Shown: positions 45,111 through 55,340 of the stretch, in pieces
Layout: every line of letters starts with the position of its first letter
How positions within the stretch are numbered: the first letter of the stretch is position 1
DNA from: Chondrus crispus
Lineage: Eukaryota > Rhodophyta > Florideophyceae > Gigartinales > Gigartinaceae
Length of the DNA: 64,000 bases
NCBI RefSeq assembly: GCF_000350225.1
Contig: NW_005179090.1
Coordinates: 1-64,000 of the forward strand
Reading direction: 5' to 3'
Position numbers and translations under genes: made by a program
The notes under the pieces: generated by a model
Database searches by the model: none
The model's input: the letters and a program-made list of their open reading frames with translations, nothing else
What the model was told of the DNA's origin: nothing

Positions 45111-46221
45111 ATTGGAGCGAATATCTATTTTCAGATGGAAAGAGCCTGCAGTGGATTTGAAGGAATAATGAGTACTGCAATGATGGTGGGTCAGAGTCAG
45201 GACAAAAATTGTCCGTTTCTGTTTTTCGATATTCGATGGCTGGTGAGGCACGTCGATGCCAATTTAGTCGTGATGGTACCCGTAAGCCACTGCCGTCTGG
45301 TGACAAACAGGAGCCTACTTTGAACGTTAAACTGAACCTGAAAAGTGGTGGAGTGAAGTGGTCGGAAGGGAGACTGGGGTTGTGATATTATCGCAACGAT
45401 CAATTGAAAAAGGGAGTATTACCAATGAATTGTAATGTGTCGCAAACTATGGTATTTTTGTTGTAAGCGTAAGAGATTTACGCAATATGCATGTCCCTGA
45501 ATACAATTTTACAATTCATATGCAACTTAAAAACGGGTTACACGATAGTACGGTAACACGAATTATAGCTGTGAGGGGAAATTTTGAAACGGGATACTGC
45601 AAAAGATTTAAATGAGAAAAGTAAAGCGCTGTTGAATTCACTTATTGCAGAACAGGATATGGTAGTAGTGTTGTGCCAAGCTTCATACAATCCTACAGAA
45701 ATTCGGAGTGATTATGCCATTATGGTGTAATGATATGCGAAACCCCGTTGGTAGATGGAATATTACCGCAAATTCTACGCGAATCGGTGGTAACGCAGAA
45801 ACGTTGTACGCCATCTAGTTGTAGTATCGATAGGGAGACTACAGTTATTGAATAGGATAGCTCCTGCTTATCATGCGCGAAAGGGGCGCACTACATCAGT
45901 ATTGCTTGGTCACTTCGGAAGATAATAAAAAAACTGTTCACTGTACGAAAAAGCGAGGGAAAAGAAATAAGAAGAATTGCAAGATCTGCCTGGGAAAGGT
46001 TCTGAAATTCAGAGTATCATGCATGTGTTTTTTATCGACTGTGATCCCGCGGTTAATGCTTGATCTTTAGATCATAGACTACCACTCATGCGCACGCGTT
46101 TCATCACTGCTTTCACTGCTGCCATTTTGCGGTTTGTGTTGGGTCGGCGCGTTTTGGGTGGCGCCGAGACAGGCAGTCGGAGAAGTGGGTCTGCAGGAAC
46201 GTCGGATGCCTTCATCTCAGC
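45111..46221. other. AT-rich intergenic stretch inside block D
   Basis: I see no gene. Reading frames are short. The sequence is AT-rich from about 45440 to 45760 and could hold the boundary of the MULE that follows. I did not find a convincing MULE terminal inverted repeat or a 9-bp duplication. Confidence 0.4.
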
Positions 46222-48284
46222 CTACGTCGGAACTGAGACTTCCACATTTGTGGGGTACTGCGACCGCCAGTTGGTAACAGTTAGCTCACCGGGATCAAGA
46301 CGAACATCAGGTAAGCTCTGCTGAAATGCGACGGCCTTCATGTGCTCACATGGAAATATAGTGACACTCGGTCTGTCGCACGTGCATGGGGTATCAATGT
46401 CGAGGAACAGTGAATTATTGTTTCTTCCGCCGCTGATAGATATTTGTGAGACAGACCTTGTGCACGACTTTGACGTCGCACAGAACACGAAACCCCTTTG
46501 TCAACAGATCGCATTCGTTTTGCAACACAGTCACACTCCCTTTCCGCTGAAGCCGTGAAAGACGCTCTGGAGAGCGGGGCGTGATGACGGCGGTTGCGTT
46601 TTGCGCTGCGTACGTCTGCTCATCCCCAATGCGCTTTTCCCTTCTACAGTGCCACAGAATGCTTTGGAAGAGATCAAGGAATCTACCGTCCATAGTGGCA
46701 GAATTGTTTCCCTCAACATCCATCCTGCTGGCCTTTCCGTAAACTGAAGCACCGATCGAAGCAGCAGCAGCAGGATACTGCTTGTCATCAGGTACCGAAT
46801 CCATAGCATCCCCCGCACGCTCCGACAAAATTTTGCAACTAAAACCAGCTTTAGTAGCAGCGATCTCCCCACTGAAGTCTGCAATCAATCTGTACAACAT
46901 GTTTCGACAATCTTTTTCGTAGAAGAACAGACTCTCACCAAGATGCTTTGCGGAAAGGATATGGTGCAGTAAGCCATCACCCGTGTCGCCTCCAAACACA
47001 TTCGCGAGACCTTTAATGATTCCTTTGTCTTTGTCGCTTGCCACTGTAACCTGGGTGAGACGCGGAAACTCTCAATGGAGGAATCCCCATGCCGCTGTCC
47101 AGCATTCCTCACTCTCATTACCGCATATGTACGAGTATACCAGTGGGATTATGCACATGTTCGCTGACAGTCCGACCACATTAAAGCTTTGATACGTATC
47201 GATTCCATGCTTTTCGTGACGCGCGTCCGCCTGCACGAACGCCAGTAGCTGCGAAATTGCGCCTTTGTAAAACCCCATGCAATTGCAATCTTGTCGAAAA
47301 TCGTAATCTTAATGCTCTGATAACTGAGAGGAGACGATTCTCTTCCTTCTCTAGAAACTCGGCGCGTGCTTGCGCCAAAGATAATGCGTCACGAATATGC
47401 CATTCCTCTCGATCGGCTTCGGGGACGCGACAAACTTGTCGGTGTAGACGGCGATGCTCTGCCTGGCGCACCGACAGCACCGTGTCTTCCATCGCTGTAC
47501 CATCCATTGTGGTGAACTCCAAAGAATACCGGCGGGCAACGAATTCCGCCCGAAGACGGAGGAGGTCACGAATGTTACTGCTCGCACGGCCGAAGGCCAT
47601 TCTTGTAGCCTCTTGGCGAACAAGGGTCCACTGCGGTGCGAGTATGTGATCAGTAACTCTGAAGTAGCCCGTGAAGTCGGCAACAAGCATACTTCCCGGG
47701 ACAGCTGGTGTCCCAGATATAGGACGTCAAACATGCGTGGCCAGGATTTTTGTTGAATACGCCGTCCTCGCGTGACCGATCCTCCAGCTTTGGTCATCAT
47801 CGCCGTTGTCTGCAACTAAACTCTGCCCGACCCCTGACATATGGTCAGCGCATTGGGCCTCCCTAACTGCCTATGTCATGTCCTTGCGACTCCAGTTAGC
47901 CTCAGAGTAAAAATCCTCCCTGCTTATCTGATGGAAGGAGTCGCACTGGGCGCTGAGGGCCACCTTGCTGTTGAGAGGGAAGTGGACTGGCAGTGCAGGG
48001 ATCTCCGCCACTTCGCGAACCCGATGCATGAATGTGTACTTGTCCGGCAGCAAGTCACCAACTTGAATGTGAAGGTAGATGTTGCCTCCATCACGCTCTA
48101 TCTCGGTCAGTGTCCTCATCAGCAGTACCTTTTCTGAATCTCTGTGTGCCATTTCGACGAGCTCTGATGTTCGCTTTCGATTTCTCGCAACAGCCAGCCA
48201 ATTCCTCTCTCGGCGAAGAGCTTTGACTCTCTCTGCCCCATCCTCACCATTGAGACCATCGACATTGCAGGTAGCAGACGGCAC
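46222..48284 (-). pseudogene. Mutator-like (MULE) transposase pseudogene with SWIM finger
   Basis: The minus strand carries the end of a MULE transposase. The catalytic-core region VVGLSANMCIIPLVYSYICGN and ESEECWTAAWGF lies near 47185-47090. SDKDKGIIKGLANVFGGD follows at about 47040, and a C-terminal SWIM zinc finger (CTCDRPSVTIFPCEHM, pattern CxC...CxH) lies near 46386-46340. These parts sit in three frames, so frameshifts lie near 47060 and near 46440. Upstream at 48284-47871 is a helical segment (RNRKRTSELVEMAHRDSEK, YLHIQVGDLLPDKYTFMHR). MULE enzymes move elements with long inverted ends and 9-bp duplications. The identity rests on the SWIM finger plus the E..W core motif. Confidence 0.72.
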
Positions 48285-49139
48285 AAAGCGTCTGTTTTGC
48301 CCATTTGAGTGAGGAAGTAGAGCCGCATCTTCCTAATCCGACAGCGGCTTGTTGAGATCCTCCTCTAAGTCCATTTCACGACAACTTTCTGCACCATCAG
48401 AACCATCGCGATGGCCGCCAGGACTGCGGCGGCGAGCTTCCTCATCGCCACAGTGACTCTCTCCGTAATCGTGACGGCCTTCGTGTCTGCCGCGACGAAC
48501 TTCCTCACCATCATGAAAATCTCTGTCGCTGCGGCGAGCTTCCTCACCGACGCGATGGCCTTCTTGGCCGCCGTGACGGCCATTGTCGCCGCCGCCACGA
48601 CTTACCTCGCCTCCATTATGGCCTCCATTGTCGCAACCACGGCATCCCTCTGCGCTCCTACGGCTTCCCTCGCACCTGCCACAGCCTCTGTCGAAACTAT
48701 GTCCTGCCTCGTCGCCGCCGTGGCTTCCATCTCCGGGCCTCCGTTTGTGCGGGGGTTCATCGTCGCTATGTCCTTCTTTCTCGCCGTGACACCCGTCCTA
48801 TCCGAGATACCTGTCCGTATCGCGATTTCCGCCCCGGCGATGCATCTATTCGCCGTGTCCTCCTTCCCCTACGGCACGCCTCATTGCCTTCTCGTGAGCC
48901 TTCGCGGCGTTGCGTAGCTCTCCTGCGTCGTGCAGAAGCCGACTGACTGCTGCGCCCGGCCACAATCGCAGAATAGAGTAATGCGAAGAGCGCGCGGCCA
49001 CAACGCGCGTAGGATGCAGTCGCACGGTGAGACGGGTGGGCGACGGGGGCGGCGAGACTGCGGTCTGCCAGAAAAGGCGCCAAATATCAACGTGTAACGG
49101 CCACTTGTAGACGCTGTCTGTAGGTCTGACGTATTGCAA
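48285..49139 (-). pseudogene. Low-complexity Gly/Arg/His/Asp-rich N-terminal extension of the MULE (probable)
   Basis: On the minus strand, 48790-48370 reads as a hydrophilic repetitive stretch (GGDNGRHGGQEGHRVGEEAR-type), apparently in continuity with the MULE remnant. The opposite strand shows a 168-codon Ala/Val-rich frame (48411-48917) that I regard as its shadow. The repeat is built on imperfect CNN triplet patterns. Whether it belonged to the MULE protein or is a separate low-complexity tract is uncertain. Confidence 0.4.
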
Positions 49140-49379
49140 CCGACTTGCCTAAAAGTCCTCGATCATGAGTCGTCCCCCTTCTGTATATTTCCGTAAGATG
49201 TGTATGCTTTTTTAGTTTATGTTCTTTGTGACGACCCTGATCTCTACTCAAACGTATGTTAGGCTTTTATAAAATTAATTTTGTTCTTTCGCAGCAAAAT
49301 ATCTGTGTCTTACAATAATATTGCTTTTTTCTGACATTGTCTACCACTCCGTGTATTTTCAGCCCAAGTTACAACCTAA

Positions 49380-50171
49380 GTGCAATCAAACTCGTCATTG
49401 CTGCTATTCTGCGTTCACTTTCAAAACTGTACTACCCTTTCGTGTTTAAGGTCTCAATTTTACAACCATATACCAAAATCCCCTTCAGTTATTAGTTTTC
49501 GTCGCACCCGAAAATCCACATCTGAAGGCAACCCGAGGTTCTTTACATCTGCTTTGGATCAAAGCATGGAGTGGTTAGGGGTAGAGGAGGCAAGTCGTGA
49601 ATCAGAGCAAGATGGTTTCTGTTGCGCTGATTGTAGCAGTTCATTTCCATCGGAATATAGGCGCTCTCAACACATGGAAACTTGCAAAAGTACCACTAAA
49701 TGTGAAAAGAAAAGTGAATGCTCAAGGGCCGTTCGAATTTTGCCAAAAGCTATTGCACGCAAAAGATATCAAAATTTCATCTTGAAAAAGATGCTATCGT
49801 AGATCACATTGGCTTTCAAGCGTCAGATGTTCAAGTGTTGCTATGGGGTGGGCTTTCGTCACAATGTAGGACAGAATTAATAAGCTCGAAACATAGAAAA
49901 CTATGAGAACAACCTACAGGAAATGTTCGACGTAGGTATAGAGCGTAAAGCTCTCAGACTGAGTGCCACAGGCATGAGAGGTCAGCTTTTGCTGGTATTT
50001 GGAGAGAGGTTTGACTTTCCATCTGAAACCGACATCACCAAATTTATCAACGTGATGTCTCAGAGGCAGAAAACGGCATCATCTCGAAACAGCAAAACGT
50101 TGTCAACGACGGGAAGGATGGACAATGTTTATTCCAAAGAAGTTGACCAACTTTTGGAAAAACGCCTTTAA
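49380..50171 (+). pseudogene. C2H2-finger-bearing coding remnant
   Basis: A 140-codon frame (49380-49802) contains CCADCSSSFPSEYRRSQHMETC near 49611-49680, which fits a single C2H2-type finger. A second frame (49923-50171) carries a helical tail (PSETDITKFINVMSQRQK, VYSKEVDQLLEKRL). A pyrimidine-rich TTTTGTTCTTTCGCAG at about 49279-49294 resembles a splice acceptor. It may be the displaced C-terminal end of the DDE-like protein at 42943-45110, since such proteins can end in a C2H2 finger. This is inferred, not shown. Confidence 0.42.
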
Positions 50172-50318
50172 CATTTCACTATCTGCCGTTGTAGAAAAAA
50201 TGAATTCGCTCTTTACGACAATCGAATGCTTCCACCCACATTCCCTGCCAATAAACGCACCAAGAACAGGGTATCCTCGCAAAAGCCCAATCATAGGAAA
50301 GAAACTGTACTCCCTGAC

Positions 50319-50592
50319 GATCGGCAGTGAAAGGGGCCTCAGGGCCGAGATAGCAAGTGGCGGAGGTGTCAGAGGCCGGAAATGAAAAGGCCGTTAGGAC
50401 CGAGGTAGGGGATGGTGGGGTTGTCAGAGGTCGGCAATGAAAGGAGTGATGGCGTCGTGATTGGATAATGGGGAAGGGGTAGTAGGGGTCGGCACAGAAA
50501 GGGGGCAGAGGGTCGTGCAAGGAAGAAGTGGGGATGTCGGAGGTCGGCAATGAAAGAGGTGATGGAGCTGTGGAAGGAAGAGGACGGCAAGG
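50319..50592 (+). repeat. Minisatellite, five units of about 55 bp
   Basis: Units start at 50319, 50373, 50428, 50486 and 50541, each with a GGTCGGCAATGAAAGG-like head. Spacings are 54, 55, 58 and 55 bp. The unit bodies diverge but keep a G-rich composition (GGGGATGGTGGGG, GAAGAAGTGGGGATG). The 219-codon minus-strand frame across this region is a by-product of the repeats. Confidence 0.8.
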
Positions 50593-51008
50593 GCGCAGGT
50601 AGTCCCCACTCAAAGCACTGGAGATCTCACTCCTCTCCCAGGGGGATGGGAAGTATAAAAAAGGATCCTGAACTCGCGCTGCCCCTCTTCCATCGAACCA
50701 GTACGCACGCACCTGCTGATCCCCGCAACACCACCGCCTCGCAAAGCCCCGTTCCAACTCGGTCCACTGCATATGCGGAAACGTCTCCCCGCCGCCGTTC
50801 CCCCAAACACACGATCCCGCACGCCGCTTCTTGGTCACAAGAACTCTCTACCCTTGCCTCACATGCCTTCTAGATACGTGCAGTAGCCCAAACAGTTAGC
50901 GATAAACCAAGCCCTTGTTGGCATCAGATCTCTTGTAAAGTCGACCCTATTGCTGTCCGTTTCAATCACGCGGTTTCTAGGTCATCGCACCTTACAGAAA
51001 ACGCAGTG
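50593..51008. other. Non-coding stretch with a TATA-like box
   Basis: GTATAAAAAAGG at about 50653-50664 sits after a GGGGGATGG run and could be a core promoter pointing right, but no coding frame of substance follows. Nothing else is recognised. Confidence 0.3.
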
Positions 51009-51083
51009 GAGTACGAGGGTTTGCTCAGAGTATGAAGGTGTGCTCGGAGTGTGAAGGTGTGTTCGGGGTATGAGTATGAGGGA
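51009..51083 (+). repeat. 19-bp tandem repeat, three full units plus a partial one
   Basis: Units at 51009-51027, 51028-51046 and 51047-51065 follow GAGTATGAAGGTGTGCTCG with one to five changes. A decayed fourth unit runs to about 51083. It lies near the right end of block D. Confidence 0.85.
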
Positions 51084-51577
51084 CCAAAATTAGAATTTCG
51101 CTTATTTCTATAGGTCACAATTGCGCCAAATTTGGTCATTTTCACAGCGTCGTAACTTGTTTCATATTATTTGAACCGCAAATGTGAATGTACAGTTGGA
51201 CTCAGCGCGGTCAAAGCTTTTAAGTCATTTGGTTTCATGAATTTGCAAAGGTTTTTTGCATTTTTACCCCGCTGTGGTTTCCTCAAATCGAACGAAGAAG
51301 AAGCCAGTTGAGTCGCAAAATGCGTGTTAATATTGTTAGGAACATTACAATGAATTTGAAGAACGCAAAATTGTGTATGTAATTGAATGTAGGTAACAGT
51401 AGTTACACTTAACGGGTGTGCAATACTTCGGTACCGTAGTGTTGTGATATATTGCTATGTACATTAAATATGAGCGGACCGACGGCGAAGGGGGACGACA
51501 AGCACGGACTTGTCAAGGAACCTCCACCTTGGTCCTGCCCGCTTATTCTAAGGTACTTCCGTTAATTACTTTAGAGC

Positions 51578-52189
51578 TGTAGCATAAACCCCCGGTCGCG
51601 GTGGGGGTTTAGCTATAGTCGCATAATGCCTGTGAGACGCGAGAAAACACCAAAACACACACACCAGAACGTACGCGGGCAGTGGTAGCGTGGTAGACCG
51701 GTGGGGAGCGGACGCGAATACAAGGCGCATTTAGAGCGGATCGACGCGCTCGACGCCCCGGTGCGGCGCTAGTTAGCGTTCCAGCGCCGACGGGCGGAGG
51801 GGGGTCCAGCTCGCTCGCGCACGTGTCGCGACCCCTACCTGCGTTAGTTCTCGGTTAAAGCGCTCGCGTTAAGAGAACGCGTTTAGAATAAGCGGACGGG
51901 GTTAGACCTGCGGCGGAGAATCTGGTACCAAGCCCGCGCTTGTCCTTCCCGTCTGCCTTCGGCTCCCTGTGGTTTTAATATACAAGTAATCGCGGCTATC
52001 ATACAAGACTACAGTACAGTCCGTACTGTACTGCAGCGCGCTACGGTGCCGAGCTACTGTACTCGGCGACTGTAGCACTGTCAGTCATACAAGCTGACAG
52101 TACACGTTTCTGCGCGCTCGGGCGCGCTGTAAGGGTCGTGCCTTACGTTGCGTGATCTAATTCTAAATCTATTTTGCCGATATGCTACA
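51578..52189 (+). repeat. Solo LTR S2 inside solo LTR X
   Basis: The 612-bp block starts TGTAGCATAAACCCCC and ends CCGATATGCTACA, which gives a 9-bp terminal inverted repeat. Flanks are AGAGC (51573-51577) and ACAGC (52190-52194), four of five bases alike. Its layout repeats that of X read on the other strand: TTAGAATAAGCGG at 51888, CTGACAGTACACG near 52093, TGATCTAATTCTAAAT near 52153. X was therefore hit by a relative of its own family in the opposite orientation. Confidence 0.68.
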
Positions 52190-52469
52190 ACAGCGAGACC
52201 GCGCGCTGGTAGAGGACGGGCGAGCAAGGGAGCAATCCTAGATCCTCCTCCGCTCGTCGGCGATGGTTCCTCACCCAACACTGCTCTGGGGCGTCGAAGC
52301 TTAGATCGGCCAGCGTGCGGGCGTTCTCCTCCGTCCTACGCTCTACCACCGCTACTCGGAGCCCGTGCTCGGTACTGTGGGTGGGCCGTGTTTCCGTCTT
52401 CTCGCCGATCGTGTCCACCGATGAACTGTTAGCACACACCCCTCTCCGCCGGGGTGTTTATGCCACAGT

Positions 52470-55340
52470 TTGACATTCGGTCAACTCATTCGAGGAGATG
52501 GCGACGAGGACAAGAAAGAGGTCTATCATTTGTTCAAAAGTCGCCCTAGACGCCTCGTAGCTGCTTCGATCGGTACTTTGCTGAAACGAATGAAAGAAGT
52601 TTCGGTACAAGTCAACGGGACAGAAATGAGGGCGTTGTTATACTCAGGATCTATCTCTAATGTTATGAATGTTTTTGTGGCTTCGAAGCTCTCTCGGTCC
52701 GCAAAGACGACCTCGACGAAGATTACGGTCGCCAATGGACAAAAGAAAACCTGGCTGCGTTCCATCGAGGAAGTTCCCGTCTCGTTCAACCGCACTGTTT
52801 CCTCATCCAAGTTCTTAGTTGTTGACGGATCCCAGTGGAGATCTTAATTTGGGTATCTAACTCTCGAAGAACTTCAACCCCGCATCGATCCTGTTCACTA
52901 GTCTTAAAAATGGCGATTGGAATGAAAAACGTGAAAATGAGTTTGGAGTTTCACCAAGTCAGTCATATCGTCGTAGATTCGGAGACTGATAGTGAAGATC
53001 GTACTTCAGACGTCGAGTCGTTCGTCTCAGAGACTTCACCGGAAGAAGAGACCTATGCAGTTGCCATCCTTGACGATGTCCCTTTCGAGCTAGATTGACA
53101 CTGGATGGAGCGATGGAAGAATATATTGAAGTGGACTCACCTGGTTCGAATTTCATCAATTGGCGGTGAAAATTCTTCGGGGTAGATTTTTGTATCTCCA
53201 CAATGAAGCTCAAAGCGTCATCGAGACCGCATTCATGAATAAGAGTATTTTGCTACAGCTCTTGACGACCTTCGGCCTGCTGAAGTCCCAAATAAGCACA
53301 TTTCGAGTTACATGATATGAATCCGATCTGCAAGTCTGAAAGGAGAATAGATCCGTTGCATGACGAAGTTCTGTGGAACGAGCTCGGAAAAATCCTGGAA
53401 GCGGGAATTATCACCCCTTCCAGCTCCGCATGGTACTTTTCGTTGGTCATCGTATCCAAAAATGATGGTAATTCGCGCTTCTATGTTTATTTCCGTACAC
53501 TGCACCAGAATGTGAAGGCAGAAAGATGTCCTTTGCCGAAAATCGAGGAGATGTTCGACGACGTGGAAGGAAGTGCATACATCACTTCTCTAGATTTGTT
53601 CAGTGGTTACTGGAAAATTCGAATGGCACAACAATGCAAATAAATGACTGCTTTCGTCTGTCGCTATGGGACATTTACGTTCAGATTCTTCCCCTTCGGA
53701 TTGATGAATGCCCCTTCGGCATTTTCGATAATGATAGATACAATCTTCCGCGTAGTACCGTTCGTGTGTGTGCCTTGATGCCGTTGTGGCATTCTCCAAG
53801 ACTCTAGAAGAGAATCTTAGGAACCTGCAATAAGTATTGGATGTGACTGAGGAGGCTGACATGAAGCCTAAGTTGACAAAGTGTAGCTTCGCTCAAGCGA
53901 AGATCAAGTTGCTCGGTCATGTTTTCGACAAGAGCGGGACTGCTGTCGACCCGGGCAAGGTCGACGTAATTCTGAATGCGCATATCCAGACCTCTAGGAC
54001 GGAACTTAGGAGTTTTCTCGGGGTAGCAAGCTACTACCATGGCTTTATTTATGCGTTTGCCGATATGGCTGCTTCACTCCATGTGGTTACGTCCGGAAAT
54101 GCTATATTTAAATGGACTGCAGAAATCCAAGAAGCCCTTGATTAACTACGTGTTAATTGGACCTCCCGAAGCATTGGCTTATCCAGACTTCGAGAAACCT
54201 TTCTTCGTTGAGACGGATACGTCTGCGTTCTCCGTCGGAGCTTTGTTTGCTCAAAACAAGAATGAAGGGAAGATACATCCCATCCAGTATGCAAACCATA
54301 CTATGAATACATCTGAGCGCAAGTACTCCACATGTGAGCGCAAGGTGTTTGCGACCATCTTTGCTTTGAAGAACTGTCGTATTTATTTGCTTTTGTCTAC
54401 ACCCCTCAAGTGGGTAACTGATGACTAGGGGCTTAACTACGCCTTTCGTAAGAGGTACATCCACTATCGTTTGGCTCGTTGGATGGACTTCTTAGCCGAG
54501 TACGACCTCACCGTGGAATATCGCCGTGGGTCGGAAAATACTGCAGCTGACTATCTTTCTCGTATTCAGCCCAATAACGGCGACAAATCTACTTGACTAG
54601 AAGAGGGATAACTTTCCCTGGCCATTACCGCCCCAGCATGCTCTGGAGAAGAACTAGAAGAGTCCTGTCGAGACATCATGTCATATATGCATGGCAAAAC
54701 TCCGGCTGGGATGTATGATCAGAGCAGATCTCGCATAAGGACTGATGCGAAGAACGTTTTTGTGAGAGTCTAAGCTTTTCCGCCGCACCAGTCATGGTCT
54801 TCGTGTTTTCGTCCCAATTTTCGATCTCGAGAAAGTACTGAAGCGTTTCCATGAGGACATTGGGCATTGGGACTGAAAGACCAGTCGTCAATTTGTAGCG
54901 GAAAGGTACTAGTGGCCAACCGTTTATATGGAAGTAAGGGACTACCTGAAGAGTTGTGGCGGATGTCAGATGGCACGCCAGATTTTCAAGTGCAGGACCA
55001 CTTTGCGCCTTCCCAACTCAAGCTTGTTTGAGGTTTTCTGTATTGACTTTCCCGGCCCCTTCTCTGCCACCTTGTGGGGACACTGCTTAGTGTTAGTTGC
55101 CGTTGAACATCTGACAGGATAGGAAATTGCCATAGCCACCGCTGACAGCACTGCTCAAGTAGTTCATGACTTCGTGAAGAGAGAATGACCTGCATTCGAA
55201 TCAAACTTCTACGGGCCGTGCAGAGTCTTAGAAGTACGTCACCCTTGCTATGTGATAGAGTCGCGTTATGGCCGAATATCGAGATAGCTTATTCATGCCC
55301 GCCGACTCGTATCCTATCGTGAGTGGAAAAATTAACGGCC
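52470..55340 (+). mobile_element. G5 pol region: protease, reverse transcriptase, RNase H, integrase
   Basis: A protease-like segment is seen at 52590-52720 (VNGTEMRALLYSGS). Reverse transcriptase is at 53380-54100 (ILEAGIITPSSSAWY, ITSLDLFSGYWKIRM, KCSFAQAKIKLLGHVF, LRSFLGVASYY). RNase H is at 54190-54420 (PFFVETDTSAFSVGALFAQN). The zinc-binding and early core part of integrase is at about 54930-55130 (SCGGCQMARQ, FCIDFPGPF), with a degraded end to 55340. Order and motifs are those of Ty3/Gypsy. The region is broken in many places, in keeping with its old LTRs. Confidence 0.82.

Larger units (their letters stand above)
39757..51420. mobile_element. DNA-transposon block D (11.7 kb) with CAATA duplication
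   Basis: Its ends are flanked by CAATA (39752-39756 and 51421-51425), exactly where solo LTR X is split. The ends are related in inverted orientation: left CACCGATAATTGTAAGTCAT, right (reversed) CACACCCGTTAAGTGTAACT, and both then reach TGTTACC. Subterminal GTTAC/GTAAC words cluster at both ends (39778, 39793, 39812, 39892; 51393, 51400). It holds three transposase remnants, a tRNA-like locus and two tandem arrays. Which transposase owned the ends is not clear. A 5-bp duplication with CACC ends does not fit a superfamily I can name with confidence. Confidence 0.6.
39509..52467 (-). repeat. Solo LTR X, split by DNA-transposon block D and solo LTR S2
   Basis: The outer ends are TGTAGTATAACCCCCC (39509) and GGGGTGTTTATGCCACA (52467). 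They are flanked by a perfect 5-bp duplication, GTTTG (39504-39508 and 52468-52472). The LTR itself is 39509-39756 plus 51421-51577 and 52195-52467. Read on the minus strand it parallels S2: TGTGGCATAAACACCCC start, TTAGAATAAGCGGGC in the middle, CTGACAGTACACGT and TGATCTAATCTAAATTACAT near the end. Only one LTR's worth of sequence is present, so I call it a solo LTR. The other 12 kb belongs to elements that entered later. Confidence 0.75.

Noticed and set aside
48411-48917. 168-codon Ala/Val-rich plus frame resembling a membrane protein
   Set aside because: It is the complement of a repetitive Gly/Arg/His/Asp tract linked to the minus-strand MULE. The hydrophobicity comes from the triplet pattern.
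50179-50838. 219-codon minus-strand frame with a repeated peptide
   Set aside because: Explained by the five-unit minisatellite at 50319-50592 being close to a multiple of three in length.
39757-51420. Polinton/Maverick-type giant element
   Set aside because: No protein-primed DNA polymerase, packaging ATPase, capsid or retroviral-type integrase is visible, and the duplication is 5 bp rather than 6.
51578-52467. This block read as the 3' LTR of a complete element starting at 39509
   Set aside because: The sequence after 39509 does not match the sequence after 51578, and no internal Gypsy coding lies between. X as a solo LTR with S2 inserted explains both ends and the landmarks.
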